The notes: generated by a model not told the origin, from the sequence alone. 64,000 bases of DNA from Symmetrospora coprosmae (GCA_008802785.1 VUYT01000021.1:278437-342436); one strand, 5' to 3'. Numbered from the stretch's first letter, positions 48,545-64,000 are shown. Numbers and translations are program-made.

Positions 48545-49849
48545 GCCCGCGCTACAGTACCAGTAGCCGGGGCGCGCGGCCAGGGGCGATATTGGCCCTT
48601 CAGCGCCCTTGATGCGCACGTACCCAGACTTGACGCGCGCCAGCCGGACGTCGAGGAGCTGTCGCTGACTCTCCTACTACTGCTCCTTCTTCTGCTATGC
48701 TCTGATTGTCCTGTCGGAGACCGATGAAGGGGGCCAGGGACCGGTGGTGGGTGGGCTGTCAGTGGGCTAGGTACCAGGCTAGCCTAGCGCGAGGCTGCTG
48801 CGGTTCTCCTTCTTCCCGCAAATCCCAGTGAGAGAGTCAGTGAGCTGCAACGGGCGACGTCCTCGAGATATCATACCATGATTCCCTTCCTCAATCGATG
48901 GGCCTCTGTGCCATGTTGTTCTGATGACGGCTATTAATGGGGCGCATTCTGGCACCGCCTCGTCGCCCTTCTCGACATGCTCAGAGATGGCTCTGCACAG
49001 CTGGCGACATCCTATTCGAGGTCGAGGTACCTCAGTACATCTGACGTGCAGCGCGACACTCTGCTTTTGCTGCCCCAGCTTAGTCTGCAGGCTCGCCCGT
49101 TTCCGGCCAGGAACCCTGGCAACGTCTTGCATCTTGCTCTAGGACGGGCGCCAGCTCTCCTTCAGCCATCGATCCTCTCAGAGGCTTTGGGACAGTGAGA
49201 CATTTCCCATGGCCCGACAGGTTTGCGGACCTGGATAGGCGCTTCCCGCCAGCATTTCCTCGGAGTCTCATGCGAGGCAATGCGTCTCCAGGATGTTCGA
49301 GCAGCTCAACTTCAAGCAGCGCCCAGGCCTGTTCGCGCCGATGCTTGTGGCTTGTGGAGAAAGCCTTGCTCTCGCATCAGTTGCTCGTCATTACTCAAAG
49401 GAGGGGAGCCACCTGATTCTGAAACTGCAGCTGTCGCCAGATAGCTTCCTGAGCGAGGCTTGCCCTTGTATGAACTCCGGATCTCTGAAGAACCGGAGGC
49501 AACACTGCAGTCATTGGAGGAAAGCTGCGTACCCCAGCTCCCTTGCCACCCGATCCCCGCTCCCTCCGTCTCTTCCCCTTCCTTGCCACCCTCCCCGTTT
49601 CCCTTTCCCTTCATTCCTTCCTTCCTTCCTTCCCTCCCTGATTTCCTTACTCTTTCCACCCTGTCGCCCTCCTACCCTTCCTTCCCCCCTTCTCCGACCC
49701 TCGCTTCCCCGTTCCTCCTCTTTTCTCCCTGACCTGCGCTCCCGCCTCTCTCTTCTCGTTCTATCTCCCTTTCCCAGACATAGCCGCACTGCCAAACTTT
49801 CATTCAGCAGCATCCGCACGAGCCGCATCCATCGAGTCACTGCATCCGC
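48545..49849. other. Longest intergenic region, with CT-rich tract
   Basis: These 1305 nt separate divergent genes and must hold both promoters. From about 49550 to 49770 the plus strand is strongly pyrimidine-rich (CTTCCTTCC-type runs), ending about 80 nt before the first DUF1917 gene. Open frames at 48779-49132 and 49080-49280 (minus) lack recognisable features. A small unannotated gene cannot be excluded. Confidence 0.45.
49560..49760 (+). promoter_or_regulatory. CT-rich promoter-proximal tract
   Basis: A pyrimidine-rich stretch upstream of the first DUF1917 gene resembles the CT-rich tracts seen upstream of highly expressed fungal genes. A similar tract precedes the gene at 59661. Confidence 0.45.
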
Positions 49850-51328
49850 ATGCAGCGCTCCATTTCCGCAGCCTCCTCCACGATGAACAGCATTCCAGAG
49901 TTCCATGAGTGGATCCTCTATTCTGAGAACAGTCCAGTCATGCCCTTCGACGGTATGTTTGACTGGCTGCCGTACGTGCGCGCAAAGGTCGTGACCAGCA
50001 TCCGCCTTCACAGACTTTCTCACCAAGTACAAGCCGCATAGTCGCCATGCTGGCGCTCGATGGATTGCGTGAGTCTCCTTGTTACACAGCTTCCACCACT
50101 GGCCTCATTCTCCCCTCACTTTCCGCCTAGCGTGTCGACACCATCGACGAACCACGTTACATTCATAGACGAGGAAGGCCTGCACCAGACCGGCCTTGGT
50201 ATCGGAGCAAAGGGCATCGAGGTCAATCTGACCGCAAAGGTCCAGGCCATCGAGTACGACAAGGCAATCCCTCAGTATCCCACGAACGGGCATTACAACA
50301 GTAGGGCCCGGCTACAGTACCCTACCTTGGACAGAGAAGTCCCAGATGGCTGACTTTCCATTGTCTCCTTCTAGCTAAGAAGCATTACCGCGAGCAGGAG
50401 TTCTCCCGTGCCGCCGACGCCCTCAAGAAACTCGCCACCAACGACAGGCATGTCTCGGGAAAGTGGCTGTTCTATCCAGCGCCTGAGGAGATTAACGAAA
50501 TGTGGGAGAAGATTGCCAGGGCCATCATCGAGCCTGATGGTGCACTCCGAGGCAAAGTCTTCACGGCCAAGGTCTCTCCTTTCCCGCCAGACGAGAATGG
50601 AAGACACCGCCTCTACGTCTATGTCGGCGAGTTATGCTTCTACAAAGCGCTTTGACGTGTTCCTGATGTGCTTTTGCATACTGACAGAGAACAGCTGGGA
50701 CAGAACCTCCGTGGGCGATGTCTACAAAGCACTCGTCACTGATCTCAGGCTGCAGCCGGTGGGTCAGGTCTTGTTCCGACCACTGCAGCCATCTAACTGA
50801 CGATGAATCATCCATCACAGGCCTGTTACAAGGGTGCGCGGCCTTTCCTTGCGGGTGCAGTTCGGTTCGAGCGGACGGCCCTAGATTGACGGTATCGCGC
50901 TGCTCTCTATACAAGGTATGTCTCGCAGCCGATGTCTACAATTTGGCCGGCATTGGCTTCGACCACAGCTCCAAGATCAAGCAGTGGGTGCACATACCAG
51001 CTCGGTCCCTTCAGGCCTCGCATCGCTGACCAGCTCGGATCGCTCCAGTTTCCTCTACGGCAAGACCGAGTTCATGACTAAGGAGGCTATTGCTGCCGCC
51101 CTCGCACCCGTACACAGTAAGGGCACCAGGACTGCCGCCAGCACCAATATCGGAACGGCGCTTGAAGGATTCTCCAGCAAGCAGGATGTCAAGGGAGCTG
51201 TTCAGAGGGAGATGGGTGCGGGCACGAAGCGACCGAACTACGAGGCAGAGCATTCAGACTCCGAAGACTACTGGAGCGACGACGAGGAGCGCAAGAGCAA
51301 GCATCACCTCAAGAAGGCAAAGAAGTGA
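49850..51328 (+). CDS. DUF1917/Bles03-family protein, tandem copy A
   Basis: The family has an eIF4E-like fold but its function is unknown. Eight exons (introns 49953-50013, 50069-50130, 50301-50374, 50627-50687, 50759-50820, 50834-50928, 50984-51048) give 332 aa. Conserved stretches are SGKWLFYPAPEEINEMWEKI, IIEPDGALRGKVFTAKV, NSWDRTSVGDVYKALVTDL, ADVYNLAGIG and FLYGKTEFMT. The tail is acidic then basic, ending KKAKK, as in copy B. Intron 50627-50687 starts with GC instead of GT. The start may be the second ATG at 49883 (MNSIPEFHEW), which aligns better with copy B. Confidence 0.82.
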
Positions 51329-51598
51329 GACGTACTACCCGCGTGTGTTGAAGTGCTCGAAGGCTCCATCGCACGTCCGCAAGACCTCTCCGCGGATGTT
51401 TCAGAATATAACGAGTCCCACTGCAGATGTTTACGAGCACCACATTGTGTCGTTTTGTCTCTGCTCCTACTACCGTTGTAGCGTATAGTTCATCTAGCAG
51501 TAGCAGAAAGTCCGAGACCCGCAAGTCGCGTCGCCACCCGTCGCCGGTCTTGTTTGGTCCGCTCGATTTGCGTTCATCAGTACAGCTCGACAGCCGAG

Positions 51599-53162
51599 AT
51601 GGTTGCACACAACGGTTCTGACATGCAAGAGGAGCTGGGAGGCTGGATCATCTATTCTGATGAGCACTCGTCGCTCAGCTTTGAGGGTGGGTCGTCACGT
51701 AAGGCTTCGGGAGAGCGCGCGTCACCGCTGGGAAGCATCGTCTCGGCCGCACGTTCGCTCACGCTACTGCTCTGGCTATAATATGGCTTCCAATAGAATG
51801 GCTGAAGAAGTACAGGCCATCCAATCCGGCGCACAGCGGGTCGCCCTGGATTGCGTGAGGAAGCGCCCGTCCCGACGAGGGTCCGATTCCCGCTCGAGAT
51901 GGGCTGACACCCTACTCCCTCCTCTACTGCCTCTCTTCAGGGTATCGGCCCGCCCCAAAGATGCGCGCAAGTTCCGCAACGAGGACGCGCTGGGCGAGCT
52001 GACCGTCGAGCGCGAGGCGGCGCGCCTTGCGGAAGAGCTAGCTCAGAAGATCCAGGCCATCGAGGCGGACGACACAATTCCGGTCAGAGGCAGCAAAGCA
52101 AAGGGTCCATGTCAGCGAACTTGAGCACCTCACTGATTTCACACTGGAGCGCAGCTAATGCTGTTGCATTGTCGCCAGCCAAGAAGGCTCGCCGAGACGA
52201 GCTATACCCCGTCGCAGCCGCCGCACTCGAGAAGCTTGCCAAGGACAATGGCTGCACCTCAGGCAAATGGCTCTTCTTCCCTGCGCTTGCGAACGTAGAT
52301 GCCGTCTGGGAGAAGATCGCGCGCAGTGTCATCGAGACCGACGGAGCTTTGCGGGGCAAAGTCTATACAGCTAAGGTCGCCACGTACCAGCCTGGATCGG
52401 AGGTGGAGCGAAGCAGTCGCTTGTGGAAAACTAGCTCGCTCGATGGCTAGCTGACTCGAACTTCATCTGGTAACCCTCGGCAGGAGGAGTCCTTCGTCAT
52501 CTGTGTCTATCTCGGTAAGAGCCTTTTGGCCTGCCCTACAGCATCGCACGCGTTAACGAGGCAGACTCTCTCGCCATCAGAGGACAGCTGGGATCACGAC
52601 TCGGTCGGTGAGGTCTATCGCATCGTTGTGCGCGACCTGGGCCTTGTATCAGTGAGTCAGCGCCTGGAATCGGACAAGCGAATCCGATGCAAGCTGAAGA
52701 GAGCTTATGCTTGCCCAACAGACGTCCTACAAAGGTGGGAGTTCGGCACGGCACAGTTAGAGGCCACGACAATCGATAACAAGCTGACACCAGGCACGCC
52801 CGCTTCGCAGCCGACATCTACACGGTCGCCGGCCTCGATAGCAAGCACCCTTCCAAGATGCGATCGTGGGTCGAGAAATGCAGCCAGACCGCATCCGCGT
52901 GGCGTATGCTCATCGTCTCAATTTCCACAGCACGCTATACGGCAAATCGGATTTCATGACGCAAGCCGAGATCGATGCGGCCTTTGAGGCTCGCAGGCCT
53001 AAAGAGGCGGTCCCCATCAAGAAGAAGGCGGCGGGGACGGGCTTCATCGACTCGGATGCGGATGGCAGCGCTACCGAGGCCAGCGATGACGAGTCCAGCT
53101 CGAAGAAGAAGGCATCAGGCAAGAGTGCGGGCAAACCGTCTACCAAGAAGGCCAAGAAGTGA
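51599..53162 (+). CDS. DUF1917/Bles03-family protein, tandem copy B
   Basis: This paralogue lies 270 nt downstream of copy A in the same direction. Nine exons (introns 51687-51796, 51855-51940, 52105-52178, 52403-52483, 52515-52580, 52652-52721, 52735-52810, 52866-52930) give 311 aa. Matching stretches are SGKWLFFPALANVDAVWEKI, VIETDGALRGKVYTAKVA, FVICVYLEDSWDHDSVGEVY, ADIYTVAGLDSKHPSKM and TLYGKSDFMT. It ends in a Lys/Ser-rich tail, STKKAKK. Seven intron positions are shared with copy A; 52403-52483 is extra. Sequence divergence suggests an old duplication. Confidence 0.85.
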
Positions 53163-53390
53163 GGCCCTGTTCAGGCCACCTTTTCTTCCGCCTCTCCTCC
53201 TTTCGCGTTGGCATGCCATACTACCCAGTTCATTTTACATCGTTCTACGCATCTGTCGCTGTATCTCTGCAACACATTTGTTCTCGACACGCAGTATTAG
53301 TGACACTGTCCAGAACGCCTGCCGCTCAATTGCAAACAGCCTCCCTCTTGCGCTTCTACCATCTGACGGACCCGGTTTCAGACAATCACG

Positions 53391-54355
53391 ATGCAACGCA
53401 GTACAGCACGTATCAACCACATAGTGCGGGAAGCATGCTCATCTTCCGCTAAAAGTACAGCGCTGGCTCAGAGAGGCGTTGCGCACCTGGCGTTTGTCCG
53501 CTCGACATCAGCATCAACCGTGCCGTCATCGCCACGCACGACCACTAGCATCAGAGCGCACCGCAGAGGTCAGCTCTTACAATCGCCACACCGTCGCCGT
53601 TACTCTGAGCAAGTAGCCGGCCTCGCCTGCCCGACGTGTCGCGAAGCTCTTCCCTCGTCGTCATCATCTAGCTCGAGCTCGTCTCCGCCCGTGCTGGCGC
53701 ATTGCCCGGCGTGCCAGGCCTTCCTGCCTCCGTCGACAGCAGCGACAGAATACTTTCAGCTGTTTGATCTACCTCGGTCGTACGCGATAGCCAAGCCGCA
53801 GCTCAAGCGTGCCTTTCTTGAATGGCAGGGGCGCGTCCACCCCGACCGACAGTCTGCGAGTGCTGCTGGCGACTCAAGCAGCGCAAGTCGGCAGGAAGAC
53901 TGGGCAAAAATGTGGTCGGCTATCGTGAACGAGGGTTACAAGACGCTCAACAACGACCGCACACGGGGAGAGTACCTCCTCAGCCTGCGCGGTGTCCAGA
54001 TCGAGGAGCAGGACAAGATGGAGGATCCCGAGCTGCTCATGGAGATACTGGAAGTGCGGGAGTCGCTCGAGGAGGCGCAGACGCAGGAGGAGGTGGATGC
54101 CATCCGCGACAGCAACAAGGGTGAGTCTCTGTGATCTTCCTGCACTGTGGCTTGACCCTTCCGCTGAAACTGAAATCCGCCACACTCGCAGCCATGCACG
54201 ACGAGACTCTGTCCGAGCTTGAGCGCGCTCTAGCAGAGCAAGATCTTGATGCACCCAAGGCGAAAGCAATGCTCATACGTATGAGGTATCAGCAGAATGT
54301 GGAGGATATCTGCAGGGAGTGGGCGCCGGGCAAGGAGATTGTCCTGCACCATTGA
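53391..54355 (+). CDS. JAC1: Mitochondrial Fe-S co-chaperone HSCB/Jac1
   Basis: Jac1/HscB is a J-protein that delivers the Isu scaffold to the mitochondrial Hsp70 for Fe-S cluster transfer. Two exons (intron 54121-54191) give 297 aa. The N-terminus is basic, with many Arg and Ser and few acidic residues, fitting a mitochondrial presequence. A tetracysteine pair follows, CPTC...CPAC, split by a serine run. The J-domain is YFQLFDLPRSYAI...LKRAFLEWQGRVHPDRQ with the HPD motif. The C-terminal helical domain that binds Isu contains EDPELLMEILEVRESLEEAQ. The tetracysteine element is known from animal HSCB and is absent from yeast Jac1. Confidence 0.9.
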
Positions 54356-54591
54356 CGAGACGGGGCAAGCTATGGCGTGTACAAGAAAAGGAGGTGCGGA
54401 AGCAAGCTGTAGCGATAATAAGGGCATGACGGATGGCAGAATGCAATGGATGCATTCCTGTACTTGAGTCCAACCGAGTGGAAGCTGCTGCTGTCACCCT
54501 CCTCCGACCAGCTGGAGTTGCTGTCAGTGTCTGTCCAGCTTCTCCTTTCGACAACTGCTTGCGTCTCCAGCACCACGCGGCCACAGGGAGG

Positions 54592-59277
<4,686 letters not shown>

Positions 59278-59660
59278 GGGCTCGTTTAGGGGAAACCAGT
59301 GTGGCGCAATCTCTCCTCATTATATGCATGTCCATGTCTGCCTGTGTATAGCCTCCCAACTTGCGACTACGCGTCGCGCTCTGTTCGCCCAAAGCTCCGG
59401 CTTTGGGCGCTTTCTCCGGACCCGCTTCCCCGCGCTTCCGGATCACCGCACTGCTCCGCTTCCGCTCTGCTCCTGGCCTGTCTCCCTCCCCTTGTGTGTA
59501 CCTCGTTCGTCTTCCTTTTCTCCGATCCGCTTTCCTTTCCTCCTCCTCTTCGTCTTCCTCTTCCTCTCCTTCCGATCTGCGTCTCTGCTTATCCCAATCC
59601 TTTCCTTCCCTTCCCTTTTCCCTCCTCCGGCCAACCCGCCGCCCTGCCTGTTCAGCAGCT
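59278..59660. promoter_or_regulatory. CT-rich upstream region of the 59661 gene
   Basis: These 383 nt hold the PRP16 3' end and the promoter of the next gene. From about 59510 to 59640 the plus strand is strongly pyrimidine-rich, like the tract before the first DUF1917 gene. Confidence 0.5.
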
Positions 59661-62003
59661 ATGGAGGACGATAGCATATCCCGTTACCGTCTGCCCGGGT
59701 CGCAGGTGAGTGTCCATCCACGCTCCCCTTCCCCACCTTCTGGCCTACGCCTGGTCCCCCCGCCTCCCTTCTCTCCCTTCCCACAACCACTTCCGCTACC
59801 TTCACTGCGCCTTCGGCCGTACTGCGCCACATTGCAGCGTGCATCCCACTGCGACAGATGACCGCCTCTTGCGTATATGCTGACTGCCGCACGCTGGTTC
59901 ACTTGCTACACCGCTTCGATAGCGGCAGCCGCCAGACATCTCCGACCATGTCGACAGCTCCGACGCGAGCTCTGAAGCCGGCTCCGACGTTTCAGAGGAC
60001 ATTCCTCTCAGTCACCTCCTCGAGGCCTGGCTGAAGGCCAAAGCAGAGAAAGCCCAGCGCACTTCTCGCGTACGCCGAGCGGCGCCGACGCCGCTGCCTC
60101 GCATCCCGTGGCCATGCAACCATGCCGTGTCCCTTCCTTCCACTCCGAACGACTACCTCATCGAGTGTACTGCGCCGGCAAGCGAATCTGTCGATCCCTT
60201 CGCAGGCCGGAGCATCTACATTACTTCCGAGGAACGGGCCCCTCCCTTTCTCGACACCGCTGCGGGCCCATACGGCCAGTACGACTCTGGTCTGGCTGCC
60301 TCAAGGCCGGACAGCGAGGGTGCCGTTGAGTGGCAGAGCCCGGTTGAGGCAGCAGGCTTCGCTGCATCAGCCGACACCGCGTTGCCGGGACTTCCATGCC
60401 ATCTCACGCCATACGAGCGCGAGCGAGATGCCAAGCGAATCCAGCTGTCTGCCAGGCGGAAGCAAGAGGAGGAAGCGCAGCTCGACGAGGAACTCAAGCG
60501 CCAGGCACGACTCTACAGCTTTCCCTACACCACCGTACCGCACAATCCCGCCGGCGACCTCCGCCGCTTCCACGAAATCATCGACGAACTCTGCGTGCGC
60601 CTCGACTCGCCCTTTGCGCTCATCGAGGAGTGGCTCCCGTCCTTCTACCACCTCCTCCCGCATCGAGATGGGCAGATCGACCTGCACGAGCACGACGAGC
60701 TCTTCGTTCTGCTTCAATCGATCGCATCCGGTAATTCAGACTCTACGGGCACATCTTCCGGCTACTTCGTTCCTCGCGTTCCAGAGCTTTTGCCTACCCT
60801 CAGAACCAACGTCGACGGCGTTATGAGCGCTGCGACGCTGTGCTTCGAGCACGACCCCGACTGGCAAGCTTGCGAGATCGTCATCCAATCGATGCTGCAG
60901 CAACTCATGGCTACAGGGATCGATCATCGTCAGCTAGCAGACTTCGCCACGGCCGAGCAGCCGGGTGCCCAGGATGTAGCAGCAAGTTCTCGGGACGCCC
61001 TCGTGGTGGTCGAGGCATCGGGTGGATCCGGAAAGGTTCAGGACATGCCCGCTCGACTAGGCGATCTGCCCAATGCACCCTTTGGCGAACGACCGCCGTG
61101 AGTCTGCTGAACTAGCCCAAGTCTACTGCTCCGACTGACTGTTCCTGCGCTGGCGCGCTGGCAGCTTCGCCTGGTGGCAGCTCATCCGCCCTGCGATCAT
61201 CGAGCTAGCTGCGCTGACGGGAAGGGAGTTCTTCTCGTACACCGAGATCCTGCAGTCCATCCAGTCCAAGTTTCTGTGAGCGACTCCATTGAGGCATGGC
61301 TCGCGAATGACCCGGCCGCCTTTCGCTGATGCTTGCTCGCTCGCTCGCTTACTCACTGCTCAGCTACTTCGTCGGAGGCGAGAACGAGCAGAAGGCCATG
61401 GTGAGCTCCGATTTCCCCCGCTCGAGAGGCCTCTTCAGCTCACCGCAGGATCGGGGTCCGATCTACCGGCATCCCTCCTCTTGTCACCTTTCGCTGTGCG
61501 CGCGTCCGCAGAAAGCACTGCAGCACACTTTACGCCTCGGCAAGCATCTCTGTTTTACGAAGCGCAAGACCAGAGGGCGGCTCGTGTTTGGCTGCGATAC
61601 ATATGCCGGCGCGGACGCTGTGCCGGTCATCTACGATCTGGACAAGGAGGCAGCCATCCTCGAGCCGCAGAAAGACGATGAGGAGGCCAGCGTGCAGGCG
61701 GTCAGGACCGCAGCAGGAGAATCGGGATCAGCTGAGAAGGATACGGCCACCTGCGTCTCTGCGCAGGCAGATGCGGCGGGGACCGAGCAGTGGAGGTTGG
61801 CGAATGTGGCTGGCATCCTGCTGATGATAGCGGCGGACCAAGCAGAGTGGAATACGGGAAGGAATACGGGAAGAAATGATAGCAAGGTGGAGTCTAAGAC
61901 GATCAGGAAAACCCACAAGCGCAAGAGAGGAGATGGCGCGAGACGAGGAAGGAAGAGGGCCCGCAAAGACGCGAGCAAGGCCATCGGAGTGCCTCCGACA
62001 TAG
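59661..62003 (+). CDS. Uncharacterised protein with basic nuclear-type tail
   Basis: Five exons (introns 59707-59928, 61098-61164, 61276-61363, 61400-61511) give 617 aa from [16 protein letters not shown] do not recognise a family. An acidic Ser/Asp-rich start is followed by [16 protein letters not shown], a helical region with [20 protein letters not shown], and [20 protein letters not shown]. Then comes a compact-looking domain, [37 protein letters not shown] and [19 protein letters not shown], which could be a winged helix. The tail is rich in Lys/Arg clusters ([20 protein letters not shown]) and predicts a nuclear or nucleolar protein. A role in rRNA or RNA polymerase I work is only a guess. 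Confidence 0.75.
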
Positions 62004-62266
62004 TGGGAAGATGCGCAAGATCGACGGGCAGGCGGAATGGACTGTCGAGGTTTGTGCGCGGGAGACATGAAGCTATCGACCTTTCCAACCAGGAGGCTAT
62101 GTATCATTAGACTGTCGTGATGACCCAAGAGCCGCAAGCTGGATCCTCGAGAGCAGGTGTCGGCTGGACCGTTGTGCTTTCGCTTCATCGGGATATCGTC
62201 GTCGCGCCTCTGTCGCCGGCACCGACACATGGTATATGTACGGAGTGGGGCAGACAGGTAGGCCCG

Positions 62267-63541
62267 TCACCCAAAGTACCGCAAGATGAGGATGAAGCAG
62301 ATTATCGTCGTCACTGCGCCGACGATGAAAACGGCCATGTCCCCCTTCCCTCTCCGCTCGATAAAGTTGATTGTATTCCGCGAGAGGCCGAGCGTGTTGG
62401 CTGCCGATAGCAGTCTGCGCTGTGTGCCTGTGTGAGCCAGTGCCCGGAGATCCATTAGCCTTGCCGTGGTCCAAGCACGGCCCAACATCATCGCAAGGTG
62501 CTAGTTCCCACCCTTCAGGACGTCCCTCTGGTTGCCCAGATTGCCCAGTATCGCCTGCCCCTGGGCAATGTACGCATCGAGTTGGTTTCCCGTGTCATTG
62601 ATGAATGAATGCTCGTCGAGGGCCGAGTCTGTCCTATGTGCAGCAGTCGCGTTCGGCTGATATATGCTCCTCCGCTGCGTGTGTGCGTGAGGCTGGAAGG
62701 GCGATGGATGGCGCGAACCGGGCTGCGAGTACGAGTAGGGCGACTCGCTAGGCCCCAGCGAGGGCGGCTGGGGCACGCGGCGCTGCTGCATGAAGCTGCT
62801 CGACGAAGGGGAGGAGGACGCCCCGGACGACGAGGCGAGGCCGGACGAGAAGAGTGCCGAGCGTTCTGCAGCTGTGCGCTGTGTGGGTTGTCGGAACGCG
62901 CGAAGCCGGGGCGGCGCGGTGGGAGATCAGCGCCGTGCTCACCCAACCGCCGCGTGAATGCCGGACGAGGCTTGAAGAAGAGGTCAAAATCCCACCTGAC
63001 TCTGCTGCGCTTGCTTCACCCTGTCATACTGTTTCCGCAGCTCGTTGTAGTCCGTTTTTATCCTCTCGACGCGGCTGCGTTTGTGAGAAGGGTCGGGTCG
63101 CAGGATGTCAGTTCAACACTACACGTGTCCCCCCCATTCCACATCGTCCGCGGGCAATAGCAGCAAGCAGCAAGCAGCAAGCAGCAAGCAGCAAGCAGCA
63201 ATCAGGCAGGGGGACACCCACCTCGCTGCCTTTCCCTTCTTGTCCTCGACGAGCTCCCTGCGCGCCATTCCTTCGTAGTCGTCGACTGTTCGCTGGAGCG
63301 CCGCGAGGCTGGCGACAATCTGGCCGTTCAGGCCCGCCGTATCGACGCCATTTCCCTGGAGCGACGGCGACATGGCCGACGGGCTGGGCGATCTCGTGTC
63401 ATATGGCGTATTTGCGTTCGCATTCGCGTTCGTGTTCGTGTTCGGGTTGAGGCTGCTCCCCGTGAGTGCATTCTCGAGCAGGGCCAGGTCGGACGTGATA
63501 CTCTGCGTCTGCCGGAGTGCGTGCGTGTAGAGCGCGTTCAT
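62267..63541 (-). CDS. BOS1: Membrin/Bos1 v-SNARE (ER-Golgi)
   Basis: Bos1 is a Qb-SNARE for ER-to-Golgi vesicle fusion. Four exons (introns 62428-62511, 62879-62995, 63075-63221) give 308 aa. The N-terminal helical part is MNALYTHALRQTQSITSDLA and QIVASLAALQRTVDDYEGMA, then DYNELRKQYDRVKQ. The SNARE motif runs from EHSFINDTGNQLDAYIAQGQ through GLSRNTINFIERRG. A C-terminal anchor, MAVFIVGAVTTIICFILILR, ends after YFG. The topology is tail-anchored, so it would be a GET-pathway client. Its first intron contains a heptamer repeat. Confidence 0.93.
63161..63202. repeat. CAGCAAG heptanucleotide repeat
   Basis: Six units of CAGCAAG (the last with one change) lie inside the first BOS1 intron, close to its donor on the minus strand. 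Confidence 0.95.
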
Positions 63542-64000
63542 GGTGGATGGCCTCGCAACTGGTATGCCTGCTGGACAGGATCCTCAGACGGCAGTTCCAC
63601 GCTGCCTCGGTGTGGGTGGAGCTGTTGTATCGCTGCTCTGTGCAGTACTTGTTAGTATGCAAGCAAGTCAGTGCGGCGACGAGCCAACGGCACCGGACTT
63701 GCAGCTCGCAGCTTGGACTCCACGCGACTCGGGAGAAGCGCAATGCGGCGTGCGTGCGTTGTGGGAACGGAAGAGAGACACTCTGCAGTCGTCTCAAGTG
63801 AGACACATGGCACTATCTTCGTCGACAGCGACTGCTGCATGCACGCAAGGATGAGGCAGGTTGATGCGGTGGACGACCGCCCTTCCCGGGGGGGGGGGGG
63901 GGGGGGGCCCGCGGGGGGCGCCAGGAGAGGCCACAAGAAGGGCAACGGAAGGCACACCGAGCCCCATCGATCCCCCCCCCCCCTCCGGTCCGGGATGGTG
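63542..64000. other. BOS1 upstream region and contig-edge sequence
   Basis: The BOS1 promoter should lie in the first 300 nt. From 63888 a 20-nt G run is followed by GC-only sequence, and a 12-nt C run (63972-63983) lies just before the end. This looks like low-quality or contig-end sequence, so the last roughly 120 nt should be used with care. Confidence 0.55.

Noticed and set aside
48779-49280. Minus-strand frames of 117 and 66 aa in the longest intergenic region
   Set aside because: They have no domain, no good splice partners and no hydrophobic or repeat signal; they are not supportable as genes.

Overview
The window reads as nuclear DNA of a compact, intron-rich, GC-rich fungal genome. 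Many introns of about 60-120 nt carry GT..CTGAC/CTAAC..AG signals, and many proteins have long Ser/Ala/Gln-rich disordered tails. The gene set and protein style fit a basidiomycete, most likely Ustilaginomycotina; that placement is inference and was not tested by any search. The exon joins given below were worked out by hand. For the genes where I give an exact protein length, the exons join in frame from start to stop.

Layout. 0.2-3.0 kb (+): a GW-repeat, glycine-rich protein. 3.6-5.4 (+): a Get5/Mdy2-like ubiquitin-like protein. 5.6-11.5 (-): UDP-glucose:glycoprotein glucosyltransferase (UGGT) with signal peptide and RDEL tail, divergent from 11.9-17.3 (+) coatomer alpha (COPA). 17.7-24.0 (+): a giant INCENP. 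24.4-28.6 (-): PIP5K (Mss4 type). 29.0-31.9 (-): dynactin p62 (DCTN4), divergent from 32.1-36.3 (+) SPT20. 36.5-37.4 (-): a four-TM protein. 37.6-40.0 (-): an RRM-like protein with a second set of WG/GW repeats. 40.6-42.2: a weakly supported orphan gene. 42.5-43.5 (-): PRP38. 43.9-48.5 (-): a 1498-aa uncharacterised fungal protein. 49.8-53.2 (+): two tandem DUF1917/Bles03 paralogues. 53.4-54.4 (+): HSCB/Jac1. 54.6-59.3 (+): PRP16. 59.7-62.0 (+): an uncharacterised nuclear-looking protein. 62.3-63.5 (-): membrin/Bos1 SNARE. The right edge carries homopolymers and looks like a contig end.

Working together: the genes are mostly housekeeping. Several serve the early secretory pathway (GET5, UGGT, COPA, BOS1) and others serve splicing (PRP38, PRP16), mitosis (INCENP, DCTN4) or transcription (SPT20). 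I see no biosynthetic cluster, transposon, CRISPR array, tRNA or rRNA.

The observations most worth following are: two near-identical introns at equivalent positions of consecutive WD40 repeats in COPA; two separate proteins with tryptophan-glycine repeats resembling Argonaute hooks; a GC-AG intron and an intron gain or loss between the tandem DUF1917 genes; and a possible SANT-like plus CxxC orphan gene at 40.9-42.2 kb.
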